In this document: one piece after another, positions 50,601 to 59,984 of the stretch | How the letters are laid out: every line of letters begins with the position of its first letter | Numbering within the stretch: position 1 is the stretch's first letter | Assembly: GCF_900113035.1 (NCBI RefSeq) | Contig: NZ_FONX01000004.1 | Coordinates: 1-64,000, forward strand | Direction: 5' to 3' | Source: Paracidovorax wautersii | GTDB lineage: Bacteria; Pseudomonadota; Gammaproteobacteria; Burkholderiales; Burkholderiaceae_C | Length of the DNA: 64,000 bases | Notes under the pieces: generated by a model | Seen by the model: the letters and a program-made list of their open reading frames with translations, nothing else | Databases searched by the model: none | Told to the model about the DNA's origin: nothing | Translations under genes and position numbers: made by a program

Positions 50601-51678
50601 GCAGACCCTGCGCGAGCACGGCCTCTCCAGGTTCAGCCACTTCGTGGGCAAGACCCGCCCGCAGTCGTCCGCCATGGACGTGGGCAAGGGCGAGCTGCAG
50701 GTCTGGCGCGATGCCAAGAACGTGTTCAGCGCCACGCTGTCCGACCTGCACCAGGTCTGGGACGCGGTGAGCTGGAAGATCTGCCAGCAGCGCGACAACC
50801 CCGCCTGCGCCGATGCCGAGCATGCCGCCGCCGGCGAGGCCGCCGACCCGGGCCTGCACGTGGCGCTGACCTTCGACCCGGCCGAGGACGTGGCCGCGCC
50901 GTTCCTGAACCTGGCCCGTCCCAAGGTCGCCATCCTGCGCGAGCAGGGCGTCAATTCGCATGTGGAAATGGCCTACGCCTTCACCGAAGCTGGCTTCGAG
51001 GCCTTCGACGTCCACATGACCGATCTGCAATCGGGCCGGGCCGACCTCGCCGCCTTCCAGGGCGTGGTCGCCTGCGGCGGCTTCAGCTACGGCGACACGC
51101 TGGGCGCCGGCATCGGCTGGGCACGCTCCATCACCTTCAACGATCGCCTGTCGGCGCAGTTCCAGGGCTTCTTCGGCCGGGGCGACACCTTCGGCCTGGG
51201 CGTGTGCAACGGCTGCCAGATGTTCGCCGAGCTGGCCGACATCATCCCGGGCGCCGAAGCCTGGCCGCGCTTCACCACCAACCAGAGCGAGCGCTTCGAG
51301 GCGCGCCTCTCGCAGGTGGAAGTGCTGGAATCGCCCAGCCTGTTCTTCGCCGGCATGGCGGGCAGCCGCCTGCCGATCGCCGTGGCGCACGGCGAGGGCT
51401 ATGCCAATTTCAGCCGCCGCGGCAACGCGGCCCAGGCCATCGCCGCGATGCGCTTCGTGGACCACCACGGCGCGGCCACCGAGCAGTACCCGCTGAACCC
51501 CAACGGCAGCGCGGGCGGCCTCACCGCCGTGACCACGGCCGACGGCCGCTTCACGGCCATGATGCCGCACCCCGAGCGCGTGTTCCGCAACGTGCAGATG
51601 AGCTGGACCAGCGGCGACGTGAGCGCGGCCAGCCCCTGGCTGCGCATCTGGCGCAACGCCCGCCGCTGGGTGGGCTGA
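47668..51678 (+). CDS. purL: phosphoribosylformylglycinamidine synthase
   Basis: This 1336-residue enzyme (E. coli 1295) makes FGAM in purine synthesis. Domains: N-terminal PurS-like (about 1-150), linker, two AIRS-like synthetase halves ([45 protein letters not shown]) and a C-terminal glutaminase (about 1060-1336) with the nucleophile Cys in [11 protein letters not shown] and [11 protein letters not shown] at 47668 gives the family-like start [17 protein letters not shown] 47680 is an alternative. A dispersed palindrome is read in frame as SSYEKSSA at about residue 295. Confidence 0.96.
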   Translation: MTLHMTQLEGGNALSTFRAQQLQPALQAIHPKITGIAARFVHLVATDTAPTPAERGRLAALLTYGDAYAGPADGPTIIVTPRLGTVSPWASKATDIARNCGLAIRRVERVTEYRLLLKSGLLGGTPELSPEQLQQIAALLHDRMTESVVPDLAGAAALFTELPAAPMEFVDVLGGGRAALEAANTQWGLALADDEIDYLVNAFKGLARNPTDVELMMFAQANSEHCRHKIFNAQFTIDGQAQDKSLFAMIRNTHQLAPQHTVVAYSDNASVMEGSQVERFIAKMPASAGTAGVSSYEKSSALNHVLMKVETHNHPTAISPFPGASTGAGGEIRDEGATGRGSKPKAGMTGFTVSKLWGGEFGKPEHIASPLQIMVEGPLGGAAFNNEFGRPNLLGYFREYEQTVGGVDRGYHKPIMIAGGLGIIDAGLTQKIEFPAGALLIQLGGPGMRIGMGGGAASSMATGANAAELDFDSVQRGNPEIERRAQEVINHCWAQGAANPILAIHDVGAGGLSNAFPELTNDAGRGARFDLRAVQLEESGLAPKEIWSNESQERYVLAIAPESLEQFRAFCERERCPFAVIGTATEQRQLVLEDTAVGAGDQKFPVDMPMEVLLGKPPKMHRDVKTVRRELAPIDLTGVPLQKAVIDVLAHPTVASKRFLITIGDRTVGGLSHRDQMVGPWQVPVADCAVTLADYRGFAGEAMSMGERTPLAAIDAPASGRMAVAEAITNLLAAPIDLPRVKLSANWMAACGEPGEDADLYATVKAVGMELCPQLGISIPVGKDSLSMRTQWKDESGAARKVTSPVSLIVSAFATLADVRGTLTPQLNATEDDTTLVLVDLGRGQNRMGGSILGQVLGQSGDAAPDLDDAKDLVNLVNAVNALRAQGRILAYHDRSDGGLLAAVAEMAFAGHVGVALNVDLLVTEGDGISDSRMETGDAKNWAQQVSARREELTLKALFNEELGVVLQVRTAERNEVMQTLREHGLSRFSHFVGKTRPQSSAMDVGKGELQVWRDAKNVFSATLSDLHQVWDAVSWKICQQRDNPACADAEHAAAGEAADPGLHVALTFDPAEDVAAPFLNLARPKVAILREQGVNSHVEMAYAFTEAGFEAFDVHMTDLQSGRADLAAFQGVVACGGFSYGDTLGAGIGWARSITFNDRLSAQFQGFFGRGDTFGLGVCNGCQMFAELADIIPGAEAWPRFTTNQSERFEARLSQVEVLESPSLFFAGMAGSRLPIAVAHGEGYANFSRRGNAAQAIAAMRFVDHHGAATEQYPLNPNGSAGGLTAVTTADGRFTAMMPHPERVFRNVQMSWTSGDVSAASPWLRIWRNARRWVG
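48551..48567. repeat. 17-bp palindrome GCTAT-GAAAAGA-GTAGC inside purL
   Basis: A 5-7-5 copy of the dispersed palindrome, read in the purL frame as part of [11 protein letters not shown], between the ANSEHCRH and [11 protein letters not shown] blocks. It is followed by GCCCTGAAC, similar to the extension of other copies. It is the only copy lying wholly within a coding region. Confidence 0.55.
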
Positions 51679-51819
51679 TCGCCCGCCCCGGGGCCGGCAG
51701 GGCCCTGGCGCTCACGCACGAAGGGCCGTGCGTGCGGCGCTGTGGCCGCTGTGCGCCGGTTCTGTGCGGCACCTGCTGCCGGCCCTGCCACGGGCTGCGC
51801 AGCGCTTGCCTGAGGGTGC

Positions 51820-53610
51820 TCAGTTCGGCGCCATCAGGCCGTTCCAGCGCCGGATGAAGTCGAAGGCTTCGACCGGCGGCTGGGGCCGGCTCAGGTAGTA
51901 GCCCTGGGCCTGGTCGCAGCCGATCTCCAGCAGCTGGTCGAACACCTCGGCCGTCTCCACCCCTTCGGCCAGCAGGCGGTAGCCCAGCGTGTGGCCCAGA
52001 TGCACCATGGCGCGCACCACGTCGAGTGCGCGGGCGTCGGTGCCGATGGGGCGGATCAGCGATTGGTCGAGCTTGAGCACCTCGGCCTGCAGGCCGTAGA
52101 GGCAGCCGAAGTTGCAGTAGCCGGTGCCGAAGTCGTCCAGCGCCACGCGCACGCCCAGGGCCCGCAGGGCGCGCACCGCGTCCAGCGTGGGGCCTTCGGT
52201 CAGCACGGCGTTCTCGGTGCACTCGATCTCCAGGCGCGAGGGCTCCAGGCCGTGGCGCTCGCAGCTGGCGCGCAGCCGGTCCATGAAGCCGGGCTGCTCC
52301 AGGTTGCGCGGCGAGACGTTGATCGCGACGTTCACGCGCACGCCTTCGTCCTCCCAGGCGCGGATCTGCGCGAGGGCCGTGTCCATCACCCAGTGCGTCA
52401 CCGGCTGGATGTAGGTGGTCTTTTCCAGCAGCGGGATGAAGTCGCCCGGCGACACGGGGCCCAGCATCGGGTGGTCCCAGCGCAGCAGGGCTTCGACGCT
52501 GGTGTATTGCATGGAGGCGCGCTCGAACTGGGGCTGATAGACCAGCCGGAATTCGCCCGCTTCCAGCGCGCGGGGCACGCGGGCCAGCAGTTCGTAGGCG
52601 TGCTGATGGCGCACGTCGGCCGCGGCGTCATAGACGGTGATGTCGTCGATGGCCCCGCTGGCATGGAACAGCGCCACGCTGGCGCGCCGCAGCGCGTCGC
52701 CCGCGTCTGCCGGCTCCAGCCTGAGCGGCACCAGGCCGATGCGCCGGCGCTGGTGGATGACGGGGTGCTTGCCGTCGCCCAGGTCCATCAGGGTCTGGTC
52801 GAGGCTGGAGAGCAGCGTCTCCGCGAAGGCGCGGGTCTCCGTGGCGGGACTGCCCTTGAGCACCAGCGCCAGATGGCTGGAATCGGTGCGGTACACGCGC
52901 GTGGTGTCGCCCACCCACTGGGCGATCTGGCGGCCGGCCTGGTGGTAGAGCCGCTCGATCGAATCCGTGCCCACGGCGCGCCGCACGTCCATCAGCACCT
53001 CGGTGGACATCAGCTCCACCAGCGCCAGCGTGCGCTCGCCGCCGGGCTCGCTCACGCACAGGCCCGCCAGGTCGGCCAGCAGCTGGTTGCGGTTGGGCAG
53101 CAGGGTGGCTTCGTCCAGCCGCGCGAGCGAGCACTGCAGGTTGATCTGCGTGACCACCATGGCCGCCAGGTCCGTCAGCTGGCGGACATCCTCGTCGCTG
53201 AAGTGGCGGGGGCGGTGGTCGAGCACGCACAGCGCGCCCAGGGTGTGGCCGTTGAGCAGGCGCAGCGGCGCGCCCGCATAGAAGCGGATGTGCGGTGCGC
53301 CGGTGACCAGCGGGTTGTTGGCGAAGCGGGGGTCCTTGAGCGAGTCTTCCACCACCATCACGCCTTGCTGGCGGATGGTGTGGTTGCAGAACGCATCCTC
53401 GCGGCAGGTCTCGCGCACGCCCATGCCGATCTCGGACTTGAACCACTGACGGTCCGCGTCGATGAAGCCGATGATGGCCATCGGCGCATCGAAGGTCTTG
53501 CAGACCAGCCGTGTGATGCGGTCGAACTCCTCCGAGGGCGGGGAGTCCAGCAGGCCCGTGGCCCTCAGTGTGGCAAGTCGCTCCGCTTCAGAATATCTGG
53601 AGTTGGACAT
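51820..53610 (-). CDS. GAF - degenerate GGDEF - EAL protein
   Basis: This 596-residue cytosolic protein has an N-terminal GAF domain (about 20-165, FDRITRLVCKTFDAPMAIIG; FYAGAPLRLLNGHTLGALCV), a GGDEF-like domain (about 170-325) whose GGEEF site is replaced by YRTDSSHLALVL, and an EAL domain (about 340-590) with SVEALLRWDHP, LDDFGTGYCNFG and LLAEGVETAEV. The EAL ligand residues look intact, so it is probably a cyclic-di-GMP phosphodiesterase controlled by GAF, with an inactive GGDEF as a regulatory GTP-binding unit. It converges on purL. Confidence 0.9.
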   Translation of the reverse strand: MSNSRYSEAERLATLRATGLLDSPPSEEFDRITRLVCKTFDAPMAIIGFIDADRQWFKSEIGMGVRETCREDAFCNHTIRQQGVMVVEDSLKDPRFANNPLVTGAPHIRFYAGAPLRLLNGHTLGALCVLDHRPRHFSDEDVRQLTDLAAMVVTQINLQCSLARLDEATLLPNRNQLLADLAGLCVSEPGGERTLALVELMSTEVLMDVRRAVGTDSIERLYHQAGRQIAQWVGDTTRVYRTDSSHLALVLKGSPATETRAFAETLLSSLDQTLMDLGDGKHPVIHQRRRIGLVPLRLEPADAGDALRRASVALFHASGAIDDITVYDAAADVRHQHAYELLARVPRALEAGEFRLVYQPQFERASMQYTSVEALLRWDHPMLGPVSPGDFIPLLEKTTYIQPVTHWVMDTALAQIRAWEDEGVRVNVAINVSPRNLEQPGFMDRLRASCERHGLEPSRLEIECTENAVLTEGPTLDAVRALRALGVRVALDDFGTGYCNFGCLYGLQAEVLKLDQSLIRPIGTDARALDVVRAMVHLGHTLGYRLLAEGVETAEVFDQLLEIGCDQAQGYYLSRPQPPVEAFDFIRRWNGLMAPN

Positions 53611-53819
53611 AGAAAAGGGGATGGGAATGGCACGGAGACGACCAAGAGCCCCCGTTCATGCTTGCAATGTAACCTAGCGTGACGAAGTGCATCGGCCCTC
53701 CGATTGTCCCCCCGCACGCAGGGTTTTGTCCTGCAAGGACTCGGGGGACAGGCAGTCAGAGGCTATCCGGAAGGGCCTTCACAATCCCGGGCTCTTTCCC
53801 TTTCTTTCGGAGCGTAGCC

Positions 53820-54842
53820 ATGGCCGGTGCCAGCCTCATCACCCTGCTTGACGATATCGCCACCGTGCTCGACGACGTGGCCCTGATGACCAAGGTGGCG
53901 GCGCGCAAGAGCGTGGCCATGGCCGATGATGTGTCCGTCATGACCAAGGTCGCCGCGCAGAAGACGGCCGGCGTGCTGGGCGACGATCTGGCGCTCAACG
54001 CCCAGCAGGTGACCGGCGTGCGCGCCGACCGCGAGCTGCCCGTGGTGTGGGCTGTGGCCAAGGGCTCGCTGGTGAACAAGGCCATCCTGGTGCCCGCGGC
54101 GCTGCTCATCAGCGCCTTCGCGCCCTGGGCCGTCACGCCGCTCTTGATGGTGGGCGGCGCCTTCCTCTGCTATGAGGGCTTCGAGAAGCTGGCCCACAAG
54201 TTCCTGCACCGCGGCGAGCCCGAGAAGGACGCGGCGAAGGCCGAGAGCGCGCCTGCGCCGGCCGCGCCCGCCATACCGGCCGCAGGCGCGGGGCCCACGG
54301 ACATCGCCGCGTTCGAGAAGCAGAAGGTCAAGGGCGCTGTGCGGACCGACTTCATCCTGTCGGCCGAGATCATCGCCATCACCCTGGGCACGGTCAGCGG
54401 CGCGCCGTTCATGACGCAGGTGGCGGTCATGGTCGGCATCGCCGTGGTGATGACGCTGGGCGTCTATGGCGTGGTGGCCGGCATCGTCAAGCTCGACGAC
54501 CTGGGCCTCTGGCTCAGCCGCAAGGCCAGCAGCGCGGCGCAGGCCGTGGGGCGCGGCATCGTGGCGGCGGCGCCCTGGCTGATGAAGGGCCTGTCGGTCG
54601 CGGGCACGGCCGCCATGTTCCTGGTGGGCGGCGGCATCTTGGTGCATGGCGTGCCGGCGCTTGCCCATGCCATCGAGGGCTGGGCGGCCGGCCTGGAGCA
54701 GGGCGCTGCGGGCGGCGTGTGGGCCTTCCTGGCCAGCCACGTGCTCAACGCGCTGGTGGGCGTCGTGGCGGGTGCCATCGTGCTGGGGGTGGTCAGCGGC
54801 GTGCAGCGCCTGCGGGGCGGCGGGCAGACCGCGAAGCACTGA
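53820..54842 (+). CDS. DUF808 (YedI-like) inner-membrane protein
   Basis: This 340-residue protein starts with [20 protein letters not shown] and a second similar [20 protein letters not shown], a typical DUF808/YedI opening, then [20 protein letters not shown]. About five to seven membrane helices follow. An Ala/Pro-rich cytoplasmic insert (about 140-165) breaks the middle. The function is unknown. ATG 53820 has TTTCGGAGCG before it, supporting the start. It stands alone between the EAL gene and ompW. Confidence 0.85.
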   Translation: MAGASLITLLDDIATVLDDVALMTKVAARKSVAMADDVSVMTKVAAQKTAGVLGDDLALNAQQVTGVRADRELPVVWAVAKGSLVNKAILVPAALLISAFAPWAVTPLLMVGGAFLCYEGFEKLAHKFLHRGEPEKDAAKAESAPAPAAPAIPAAGAGPTDIAAFEKQKVKGAVRTDFILSAEIIAITLGTVSGAPFMTQVAVMVGIAVVMTLGVYGVVAGIVKLDDLGLWLSRKASSAAQAVGRGIVAAAPWLMKGLSVAGTAAMFLVGGGILVHGVPALAHAIEGWAAGLEQGAAGGVWAFLASHVLNALVGVVAGAIVLGVVSGVQRLRGGGQTAKH

Positions 54843-55019
54843 CGGCGGCACGGCGCATTCGGACGAGAGGTTGCGCCGAAGTTTGCGCTGGATCATGGAT
54901 TCGCCCGGTGCGCGCCGGGGCAGGGTGCGCCGATTTGATGTGCGGCAAGGCGGGCGTGCCGCCGCAGGGGCCCAATGCGTTCACGGGGGTCGTCCCCGGT
55001 CAACCGCAACGAGTTCCGT

Positions 55020-55637
55020 ATGAAAAAAACCTGGCTGGCCCTGGCCGTTCTGTGTTCCCTGGCTTCGAGCGCCGCATTCGCGCAAGACGCTGCCGAAGGC
55101 CGCTGGATGGTGCGTGCGCGCGCCGTGCATCTGGACAGCGTGAACAAGGATTCCACGGGCCTGGGCCTGTCGATCAACGACAAGGTGCTGCCCGAGGTGG
55201 ACTTCACCTACTTCTTCAGCCCCAACATCGCGGCCGAACTGATCCTGACCGTGCCGCAGAAGCAGGACATCCGCGCCGACGGCCTGGGCAAGATCGGCAC
55301 GCTCAAGCACCTGCCGCCGGCCCTGCTGGCGCAGTACCACTTCACCCAGTTCAACGGCTTCAAGCCCTACGTGGGCGCCGGCATCAACTACACACGCTTT
55401 TCCAGCGTGCGCTTCAACCCGGCCGTGCAGGCCGCGCTCAGCCCCACCATCGACAAGAGCAGCTGGGGCGCCGCGCTGCAGGTGGGCGTGGACATTCCCC
55501 TGTCCAAGAACCTCTACCTGAACTTCGACGTGAAGAAGGTGTTCATCGAGACCGACGTGTTCTCGGCCGGCAACAAGGTCGGCACGCTCAAGATCAATCC
55601 GGTGCTGGCCGGCGTGGGCCTGGGCTGGCGCTTCTGA
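55020..55637 (+). CDS. ompW: OmpW-family outer-membrane protein
   Basis: This 205-residue protein has a clean Sec signal (KKTWLALAVLCSLASSAAFA, cleaved before QDAAEG) and the eight-stranded OmpW barrel: GRWMVRARAVHL, LPEVDFTYFFSPNIAAELIL, LKHLPPALLAQYHF, YVGAGINYTRFS and an aromatic C-terminus (GLGWRF) for BAM recognition. OmpW forms a narrow hydrophobic channel in the outer membrane, linked to small hydrophobic compounds and stress. A strong terminator follows. Confidence 0.94.
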   Translation: MKKTWLALAVLCSLASSAAFAQDAAEGRWMVRARAVHLDSVNKDSTGLGLSINDKVLPEVDFTYFFSPNIAAELILTVPQKQDIRADGLGKIGTLKHLPPALLAQYHFTQFNGFKPYVGAGINYTRFSSVRFNPAVQAALSPTIDKSSWGAALQVGVDIPLSKNLYLNFDVKKVFIETDVFSAGNKVGTLKINPVLAGVGLGWRF

Positions 55638-55675
55638 CGCGCGCCGCCGCCTGCGGGCGGTGGAGGCAGACAACG

Positions 55676-55702
55676 AGGCCGGCCCCTGCGCCGGCCTTTT
55701 TC
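55676..55702 (+). terminator. rho-independent terminator after ompW
   Basis: AGGCCGGC pairs with GCCGGCCT around CCCTGC, followed by TTTTTCTTTT. It lies about 40 bp after the ompW stop. Confidence 0.85.
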
Positions 55703-55706
55703 TTTT

Positions 55707-55723
55707 GCTATCGAAAATATAGC
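55707..55723. repeat. 17-bp palindrome GCTAT-CGAAAAT-ATAGC after ompW
   Basis: A perfect 5-7-5 copy directly after the ompW terminator. It continues TGATTGCGCAG, which matches the extension of other copies. Confidence 0.65.
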
Positions 55724-55770
55724 TGATTGCGCAGGCAGGGAGCGCGCCAGCGGCCAAAATGCCTTGAAGT

Positions 55771-56802
55771 TCAGGGCGCGGGCTGCGCGCCGAAGGGCCC
55801 GCTGCCGCCGCCATGGCCGAGCAGGCGCCGCCCCAGCGCGGGCAGGGCGGTGGCCACGTCGATGCGCATGGGCTGCTGCACCACGCTGCCGCCGCCCTGG
55901 GCCACGGCAGCGGCCGGCCCCAGGTCGAAGTCGAAGCTGTAGGCCGGCTCCTGCCCCATGCGCAGGTCGGTCACGTGGATGTGGCCCGCATCGTCCTGCC
56001 AGAGCCGCCAGAAGCCCCGGCTGAAATGGGCCACGCGCTGCACCTGCGGGTGCTGGCCGTAGCGGGCGATCAGCTCGGCCCCGCGCGGGTGCTCGGTCCA
56101 CTGCATCGGCCGGCCGCCGTCGGCCAGGGCGTAGAAGCCTTCGAGGTACTGCGTGGGCGTGACGGCCACCACGCGCCAGAGCAGGGTGTTGAGCGGCGTG
56201 GGCGTCAACAGCACCCGCTCGGCCTGCACGCCGCGTGCGGCCAGGGCCGTGCGCGCCACGCCGGCCACGGACTGCTGCGCCGCGAAGCTCCAGGCCAGGT
56301 AGGCGGTGCTCACGCCCAGCGCCCAGCCGTTCCAGCGCAGCCCCCGGCCGCCGCGCAGCAGCAGCGCCAGCAGCACGCCGGCCAGCAGCGGCAGGGTGTA
56401 GAGCGGATCGATGATGAAGATGCTGCCCACGCCCAGCGGCGTGTCGTCGAAGGGCCGCAGCAGCTGCGTGCCATAGACCGTCATCCAGTCCAGCAGGGGG
56501 TGGGTGACCAGCGCCAGCCACATCGCCAGCCACCAGCGGCGCCAGAGGGCCGTCTCGCCGTGCAGCCGCGCCACCAGGCCGCCCAGCGGCAGCGAGAGCA
56601 GGCTCAGGTAGAGCAGGGAATGGCTTTCGGCGCGGTGCAGCACCATGTTGGCGATGGCGTCGCCGTGGTCGATGAAGGTGTCCAGGTCGGGCAGCGTGCC
56701 GGCGACCGCGCCCCAGAGGGCCGCCTTCCACACGGCGGTGCGGCGCCCCAGGGCGGCGATCGATACGGCCGAGCCCAGGGCGATCTGCGTGAGTGAATCC
56801 AT
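55771..56802 (-). CDS. YbcI/YdjM-like (DUF457) membrane-bound metal-dependent hydrolase
   Basis: This 343-residue protein begins MDSLTQIALGSAVSIAALGR and has ALWGAVAGTLPDLDTFID, HRAESHSLLYLSLLSLPLGG and ALVTHPLLDWMTVYGTQLL. These D, H and HxxLD residues form the proposed metal site of the DUF457 family, set among four to five membrane helices. A C-terminal soluble domain (about 170-343) is extra. Relatives include the SOS-induced YdjM; no clear biological role is known. ATG 56802 is chosen over 56844 because it starts at the conserved MDSLTQ. Confidence 0.88.
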   Translation of the reverse strand: MDSLTQIALGSAVSIAALGRRTAVWKAALWGAVAGTLPDLDTFIDHGDAIANMVLHRAESHSLLYLSLLSLPLGGLVARLHGETALWRRWWLAMWLALVTHPLLDWMTVYGTQLLRPFDDTPLGVGSIFIIDPLYTLPLLAGVLLALLLRGGRGLRWNGWALGVSTAYLAWSFAAQQSVAGVARTALAARGVQAERVLLTPTPLNTLLWRVVAVTPTQYLEGFYALADGGRPMQWTEHPRGAELIARYGQHPQVQRVAHFSRGFWRLWQDDAGHIHVTDLRMGQEPAYSFDFDLGPAAAVAQGGGSVVQQPMRIDVATALPALGRRLLGHGGGSGPFGAQPAP

Positions 56803-57039
56803 GCGGCCAACATACCAGAGGGCTGCGGCGCGCCCGCGTGCCATGGCTCGCCATTCGTGCTTTGGGCGCCACGCGCGGGCGGTTCGCGGGCCCGTCCTAC
56901 AGCTGCGGCACGGCCACTCTGCAATTCTCGGGCGGCGTGGGCTTGGTCCCTCTGCACTGATGATTCATCCGTGGCGGCCCGGTGACTTGCGCGCCGCCGC
57001 ATACCGCAGGCCCGCCTGCCGCAACCAGCTCCTGCCACC

Positions 57040-57957
57040 ATGCACTACCCCTTGCATCTCGACATCATCCAGGGGCTGGCGCGCCACCCCGCAAGCATTT
57101 CGCCCAAGTATTTCTACGACCAGCGCGGCTCGCGCCTGTTCGAGGAGATCACGCGCCTGCCGGAGTACTACCCCACCCGCACCGAGTCCGCGCTGATGCA
57201 GACGCACGGCGAGGAGATCGCGCGTGCCATTGCCACCTGTTCCACCGTGATCGAGCCCGGCGCCGGCAACTGCGAGAAGGCGCGCCGGCTCTGCGAGCTG
57301 CTGCGGCCCGAGCGCTTCGTGGGCCTGGACATCTCGGCAGACTTCCTGCGCGAAGGCGTGGCCCGTCTGGGTGCGGCCATGCCCGGCCTGCAGGCGCAGG
57401 CGGTTGCCGGCGACATCACCCGGCCCATCGTGCTGCCGCTGGACATCCCTCGCGCGAAGCGCCTGGTGTTCTACCCGGGCTCGTCCATCGGCAACTTCGA
57501 CCCGCTCCAGGCGCGGCAGCTGCTGGCGAACCTGCGTTCGCTGGTGGATGCCGACGGCGGCCTGCTGGTCGGCGTGGACCTGCGCAAGGACGTGGAGGTG
57601 CTGGAGGCCGCCTACGACGACGCGGCCGGCGTCACCGCCGCCTTCAACCTGAACGTGCTGGCCCATGTAAACCGACTCATCGGCAGCGACTTCACGCCCG
57701 AAGGCTGGCTGCACCGGGCCTTCTTCAACGACGGCGCCTCGCGCATTGAGATGCACCTGGAAGCCCGCGCGCCGATCCGCGTGAACTGGCCGGGCGGCGA
57801 GCGCGACTTCGCGCCGGGCGAGCGCATCCACACCGAGAACAGCTACAAGTACACGCTGCCCAGCTTCTCCGCGCTGCTGGCCAGCGCGGGCTTTTCGCGC
57901 ATGCAGGCGTGGACGGACGCGCAGGGCTGGTACGCCATGGTGCATGCCCGGCCCTGA
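57040..57957 (+). CDS. egtD: L-histidine N-alpha-methyltransferase EgtD
   Basis: This 305-residue SAM enzyme trimethylates histidine to hercynine, the first step to ergothioneine. It shows PKYFYDQRGSRLFEEITRLP, YYPTRTESALM, IEPGAGNCEKARRL (SAM loop), VFYPGSSIGNFDP and NVLAHVNRLIGSDF, then the C-terminal YKYTLPSFSALLASAGFSR where histidine-carboxylate contacts lie. Length matches the family (mycobacterial EgtD about 321). egtB follows after 72 bp, so the two form a minimal operon. It diverges from the DUF457 gene. Confidence 0.94.
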   Translation: MHYPLHLDIIQGLARHPASISPKYFYDQRGSRLFEEITRLPEYYPTRTESALMQTHGEEIARAIATCSTVIEPGAGNCEKARRLCELLRPERFVGLDISADFLREGVARLGAAMPGLQAQAVAGDITRPIVLPLDIPRAKRLVFYPGSSIGNFDPLQARQLLANLRSLVDADGGLLVGVDLRKDVEVLEAAYDDAAGVTAAFNLNVLAHVNRLIGSDFTPEGWLHRAFFNDGASRIEMHLEARAPIRVNWPGGERDFAPGERIHTENSYKYTLPSFSALLASAGFSRMQAWTDAQGWYAMVHARP

Positions 57958-58029
57958 GCGGCGGCATGCCGACCGCCGCCAACGCCGCGCACCGCGTCTC
58001 TTCCGATCCCTCTTCAGACACCCAGCGCC

Positions 58030-59322
58030 ATGACAGCCTTTCCTGACCTCCACGAAGTCCCGGCTGCCCCCGGCCCGGCGCCCATCTGTCCGCTGGCGCG
58101 GCGCTATGCCGAGGTGCGCCAGGCCACCACCGCCCTGGCCCTGCCGCTGGGCGACGAGGACTGCTGCGCGCAGTCCATGCCCGACGCCAGCCCCGTCAAA
58201 TGGCACCTGGCGCACACCACCTGGTTCTTCGAGACCTTCGTGCTGGAGGCCTACGAGCGGGGCTTCCAGCCCTTCCACCCGGCGTTCCGGGTGCTCTTCA
58301 ATTCCTACTACCAGGGCGTCGGCGCGCAGCACCCGCGTGCGCAGCGCGGCCTCATCACGCGGCCGGCGCTGCCGCAGGTGCTGGCCTACCGGCTCAACGT
58401 GGACGGGCGCATCGCCCGGCTGCTGCAGGAGCGCCCGGGCGACGTGGCCCTGCAGGCGCTGATCGAGCTGGGCCTGCAGCACGAGCAGCAGCACCAGGAG
58501 CTGATCGTCACCGACCTCAAGCACCTGCTCTCGTGCAACCCGCTCTGGCCCGCCTACCACCAGCGCTCGGTGGACCACTGCCCCGACGAGGTGCCCGCCG
58601 CGCCGCCCCTGGCCTGGCAGCGCTTCGGCGAGGGCGTGGCCGAGATCGGCCATGCGGGCGGCGGCTTCGCCTTCGACAACGAGTCGCCGCGCCACCGCGT
58701 CTATCTGGCTCGCTACGAGCTGGCCTCGCGCCTGGTCACCAACGGCGAATACCTGGCCTTCATGGCCGACGGCGGCTATGCCGAGCCGGCCCACTGGCTT
58801 TCCGAAGGCTGGGAATGGCGCCGCGCGCTGCAGCTGGAGCAGCCCATCTACTGGCGCCGCAGCGCGTCTGCGCGGGCCGGCCGGGCCGAGGGCTGGGAGG
58901 AATTCTCGCTGGACGGCGCCTGCCCGCTGCGCAGCGAGCGGCCGGTCGTCCACCTCTCGTACTTCGAGGCCGATGCCTATGCGCGCTGGGCCGGCGCGCG
59001 CCTGCCGACCGAGGCGGAGTGGGAGGTGGCAGCAGCCGGTGCCGAGCGGAATGGCGCCTCGCCCACGAAGCAGCCTGCGCTGGCGCAGATGTTCGGCGAG
59101 GCCTGGCAGTGGACGCAGTCCAGCTACGCCGCCTACCCCGGCTTTCGCGTGGCCGAAGGCGCGGTGGGTGAATACAACGGCAAGTTCATGGTCAACCAGT
59201 ACGTGCTGCGCGGCAGCTCCAGCGCCACGCCAGCCGGCCATGAGCGCCTGACCTACCGCAACTTCTTCCCGGCCACCGCGCGCTGGCAGTTCAGCGGCGT
59301 GCGGCTGGCCCGCGACGCCTGA
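58030..59322 (+). CDS. egtB: ergothioneine biosynthesis sulfoxide synthase EgtB
   Basis: This 430-residue iron enzyme couples hercynine to a thiol (gamma-glutamyl-cysteine or cysteine) with oxygen. The DinB-like N-domain (about 20-180) has KWHLAHTTWFFETF and LGLQHEQQHQELIVTDLKH, supplying three histidines for iron; the FGE/sulfatase-modifying C-domain (about 190-430) has RLPTEAEWEVAA and GHERLTYRNFFPATARWQFS. No egtC amidase or egtE lyase is near, so the thiol donor and final lyase are unresolved. A SenA-like selenoneine enzyme is a less likely alternative, as no senB or senC is nearby. Confidence 0.92.
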   Translation: MTAFPDLHEVPAAPGPAPICPLARRYAEVRQATTALALPLGDEDCCAQSMPDASPVKWHLAHTTWFFETFVLEAYERGFQPFHPAFRVLFNSYYQGVGAQHPRAQRGLITRPALPQVLAYRLNVDGRIARLLQERPGDVALQALIELGLQHEQQHQELIVTDLKHLLSCNPLWPAYHQRSVDHCPDEVPAAPPLAWQRFGEGVAEIGHAGGGFAFDNESPRHRVYLARYELASRLVTNGEYLAFMADGGYAEPAHWLSEGWEWRRALQLEQPIYWRRSASARAGRAEGWEEFSLDGACPLRSERPVVHLSYFEADAYARWAGARLPTEAEWEVAAAGAERNGASPTKQPALAQMFGEAWQWTQSSYAAYPGFRVAEGAVGEYNGKFMVNQYVLRGSSSATPAGHERLTYRNFFPATARWQFSGVRLARDA

Positions 59323-59364
59323 TTGACGGGAAGGAAGGTGCGGGCGCCCCTCGTCACCCAGCGC

Positions 59365-59386
59365 TCAGAACGTGTTCAAGATCTCA
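59365..59386. repeat. isolated 16-bp IS5-type terminus flanked by TCA
   Basis: TCA, GAACGTGTTCAAGATC, TCA. It matches the MITE terminus with one change. The right TCA (59384-59386) is the stop codon of the minus-strand lipoprotein gene. No partner end is seen nearby. Confidence 0.55.
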
Positions 59387-59836
59387 GGGCGCCATGCGGA
59401 AGGTCTTTTGCAGACGCAGGCGGGCTGGCTTGCCGTCGCGCATGGGCGGGGCGAAGCGCCAGCCGCGGATCGCGTCCAGCACGGGCTTGTCCAGCGCCGG
59501 GTCGGTGCCGGGCAGCACCTTGGCATCGCCCACATGGCCGCTGGGCAGCACCTCGAACGACACAACCACGTTGCCGCGCGTGCCCTGCGAGATCAGGTAG
59601 GACGGGTAGCGCGGGTCGGGCGAATCGATGAGCTTCAGCGGCGCATCCAGCGGCGGGGTGATCTGCTGCTGCAGGGCCACCACGTCCAGGCTCTTGCGGT
59701 AGGCGATGAAGTCTTCCTCGGTCATGTCGGCGCCGGCCGGGCCCGAGCCGCAGGCCGTCAGCAGCAGGCCGAGGCCCAGCGTGGCGGCCAGCGTCAGCGG
59801 GCGGAAGAAGGGGCGGTGCGGGGCGTGCAGGGACAC
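59384..59836 (-). CDS. TonB C-terminal-like lipoprotein (energy-transducer-like)
   Basis: This 150-residue protein has a lipoprotein signal (FRPLTLAATLGLGLLLTACG, lipobox LTAC, lipid on the Cys) and a C-terminal TonB-type domain (about 75-150) with PRYPSYLISQGTRGNVVVSF and LDAIRGWRFAPPMRDGKPA. It has no membrane anchor or proline spacer, so it cannot work like classical TonB; such lipoproteins are common in Burkholderiales and their role is unknown. The stop codon is provided by an IS5-type terminal repeat. Confidence 0.8.
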   Translation of the reverse strand: MSLHAPHRPFFRPLTLAATLGLGLLLTACGSGPAGADMTEEDFIAYRKSLDVVALQQQITPPLDAPLKLIDSPDPRYPSYLISQGTRGNVVVSFEVLPSGHVGDAKVLPGTDPALDKPVLDAIRGWRFAPPMRDGKPARLRLQKTFRMAP

Positions 59837-59929
59837 AGGACTCTCCAGTTGGAACGGGGGACTCGGCCGCCGCCGGTGGGGCGGGGGCCGGGCGATGCCC
59901 GAGTATCGCCCGGGAGCCTTAAGCCCCCG

Positions 59930-59960
59930 AAGCCCGAGAAGCCCGAGAAGCCCGAGAAGC
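59930..59960. repeat. 9-bp tandem repeat AAGCCCGAG near metY end
   Basis: Three perfect AAGCCCGAG units, preceded by a near-copy (AAGCCCCCG), lie between the lipoprotein start and the metY stop. No hairpin with a T-run is present. The meaning is unclear; it could be slippage-prone filler. Confidence 0.6.
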
Positions 59961-59984
59961 TTTCGGCGGGCCCTGCCTGCCGGA

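Noticed and set aside
59930-59960. 9-bp direct repeats considered as a CRISPR-like array
   Set aside because: Units are contiguous, only nine bases, without spacers and without cas genes.
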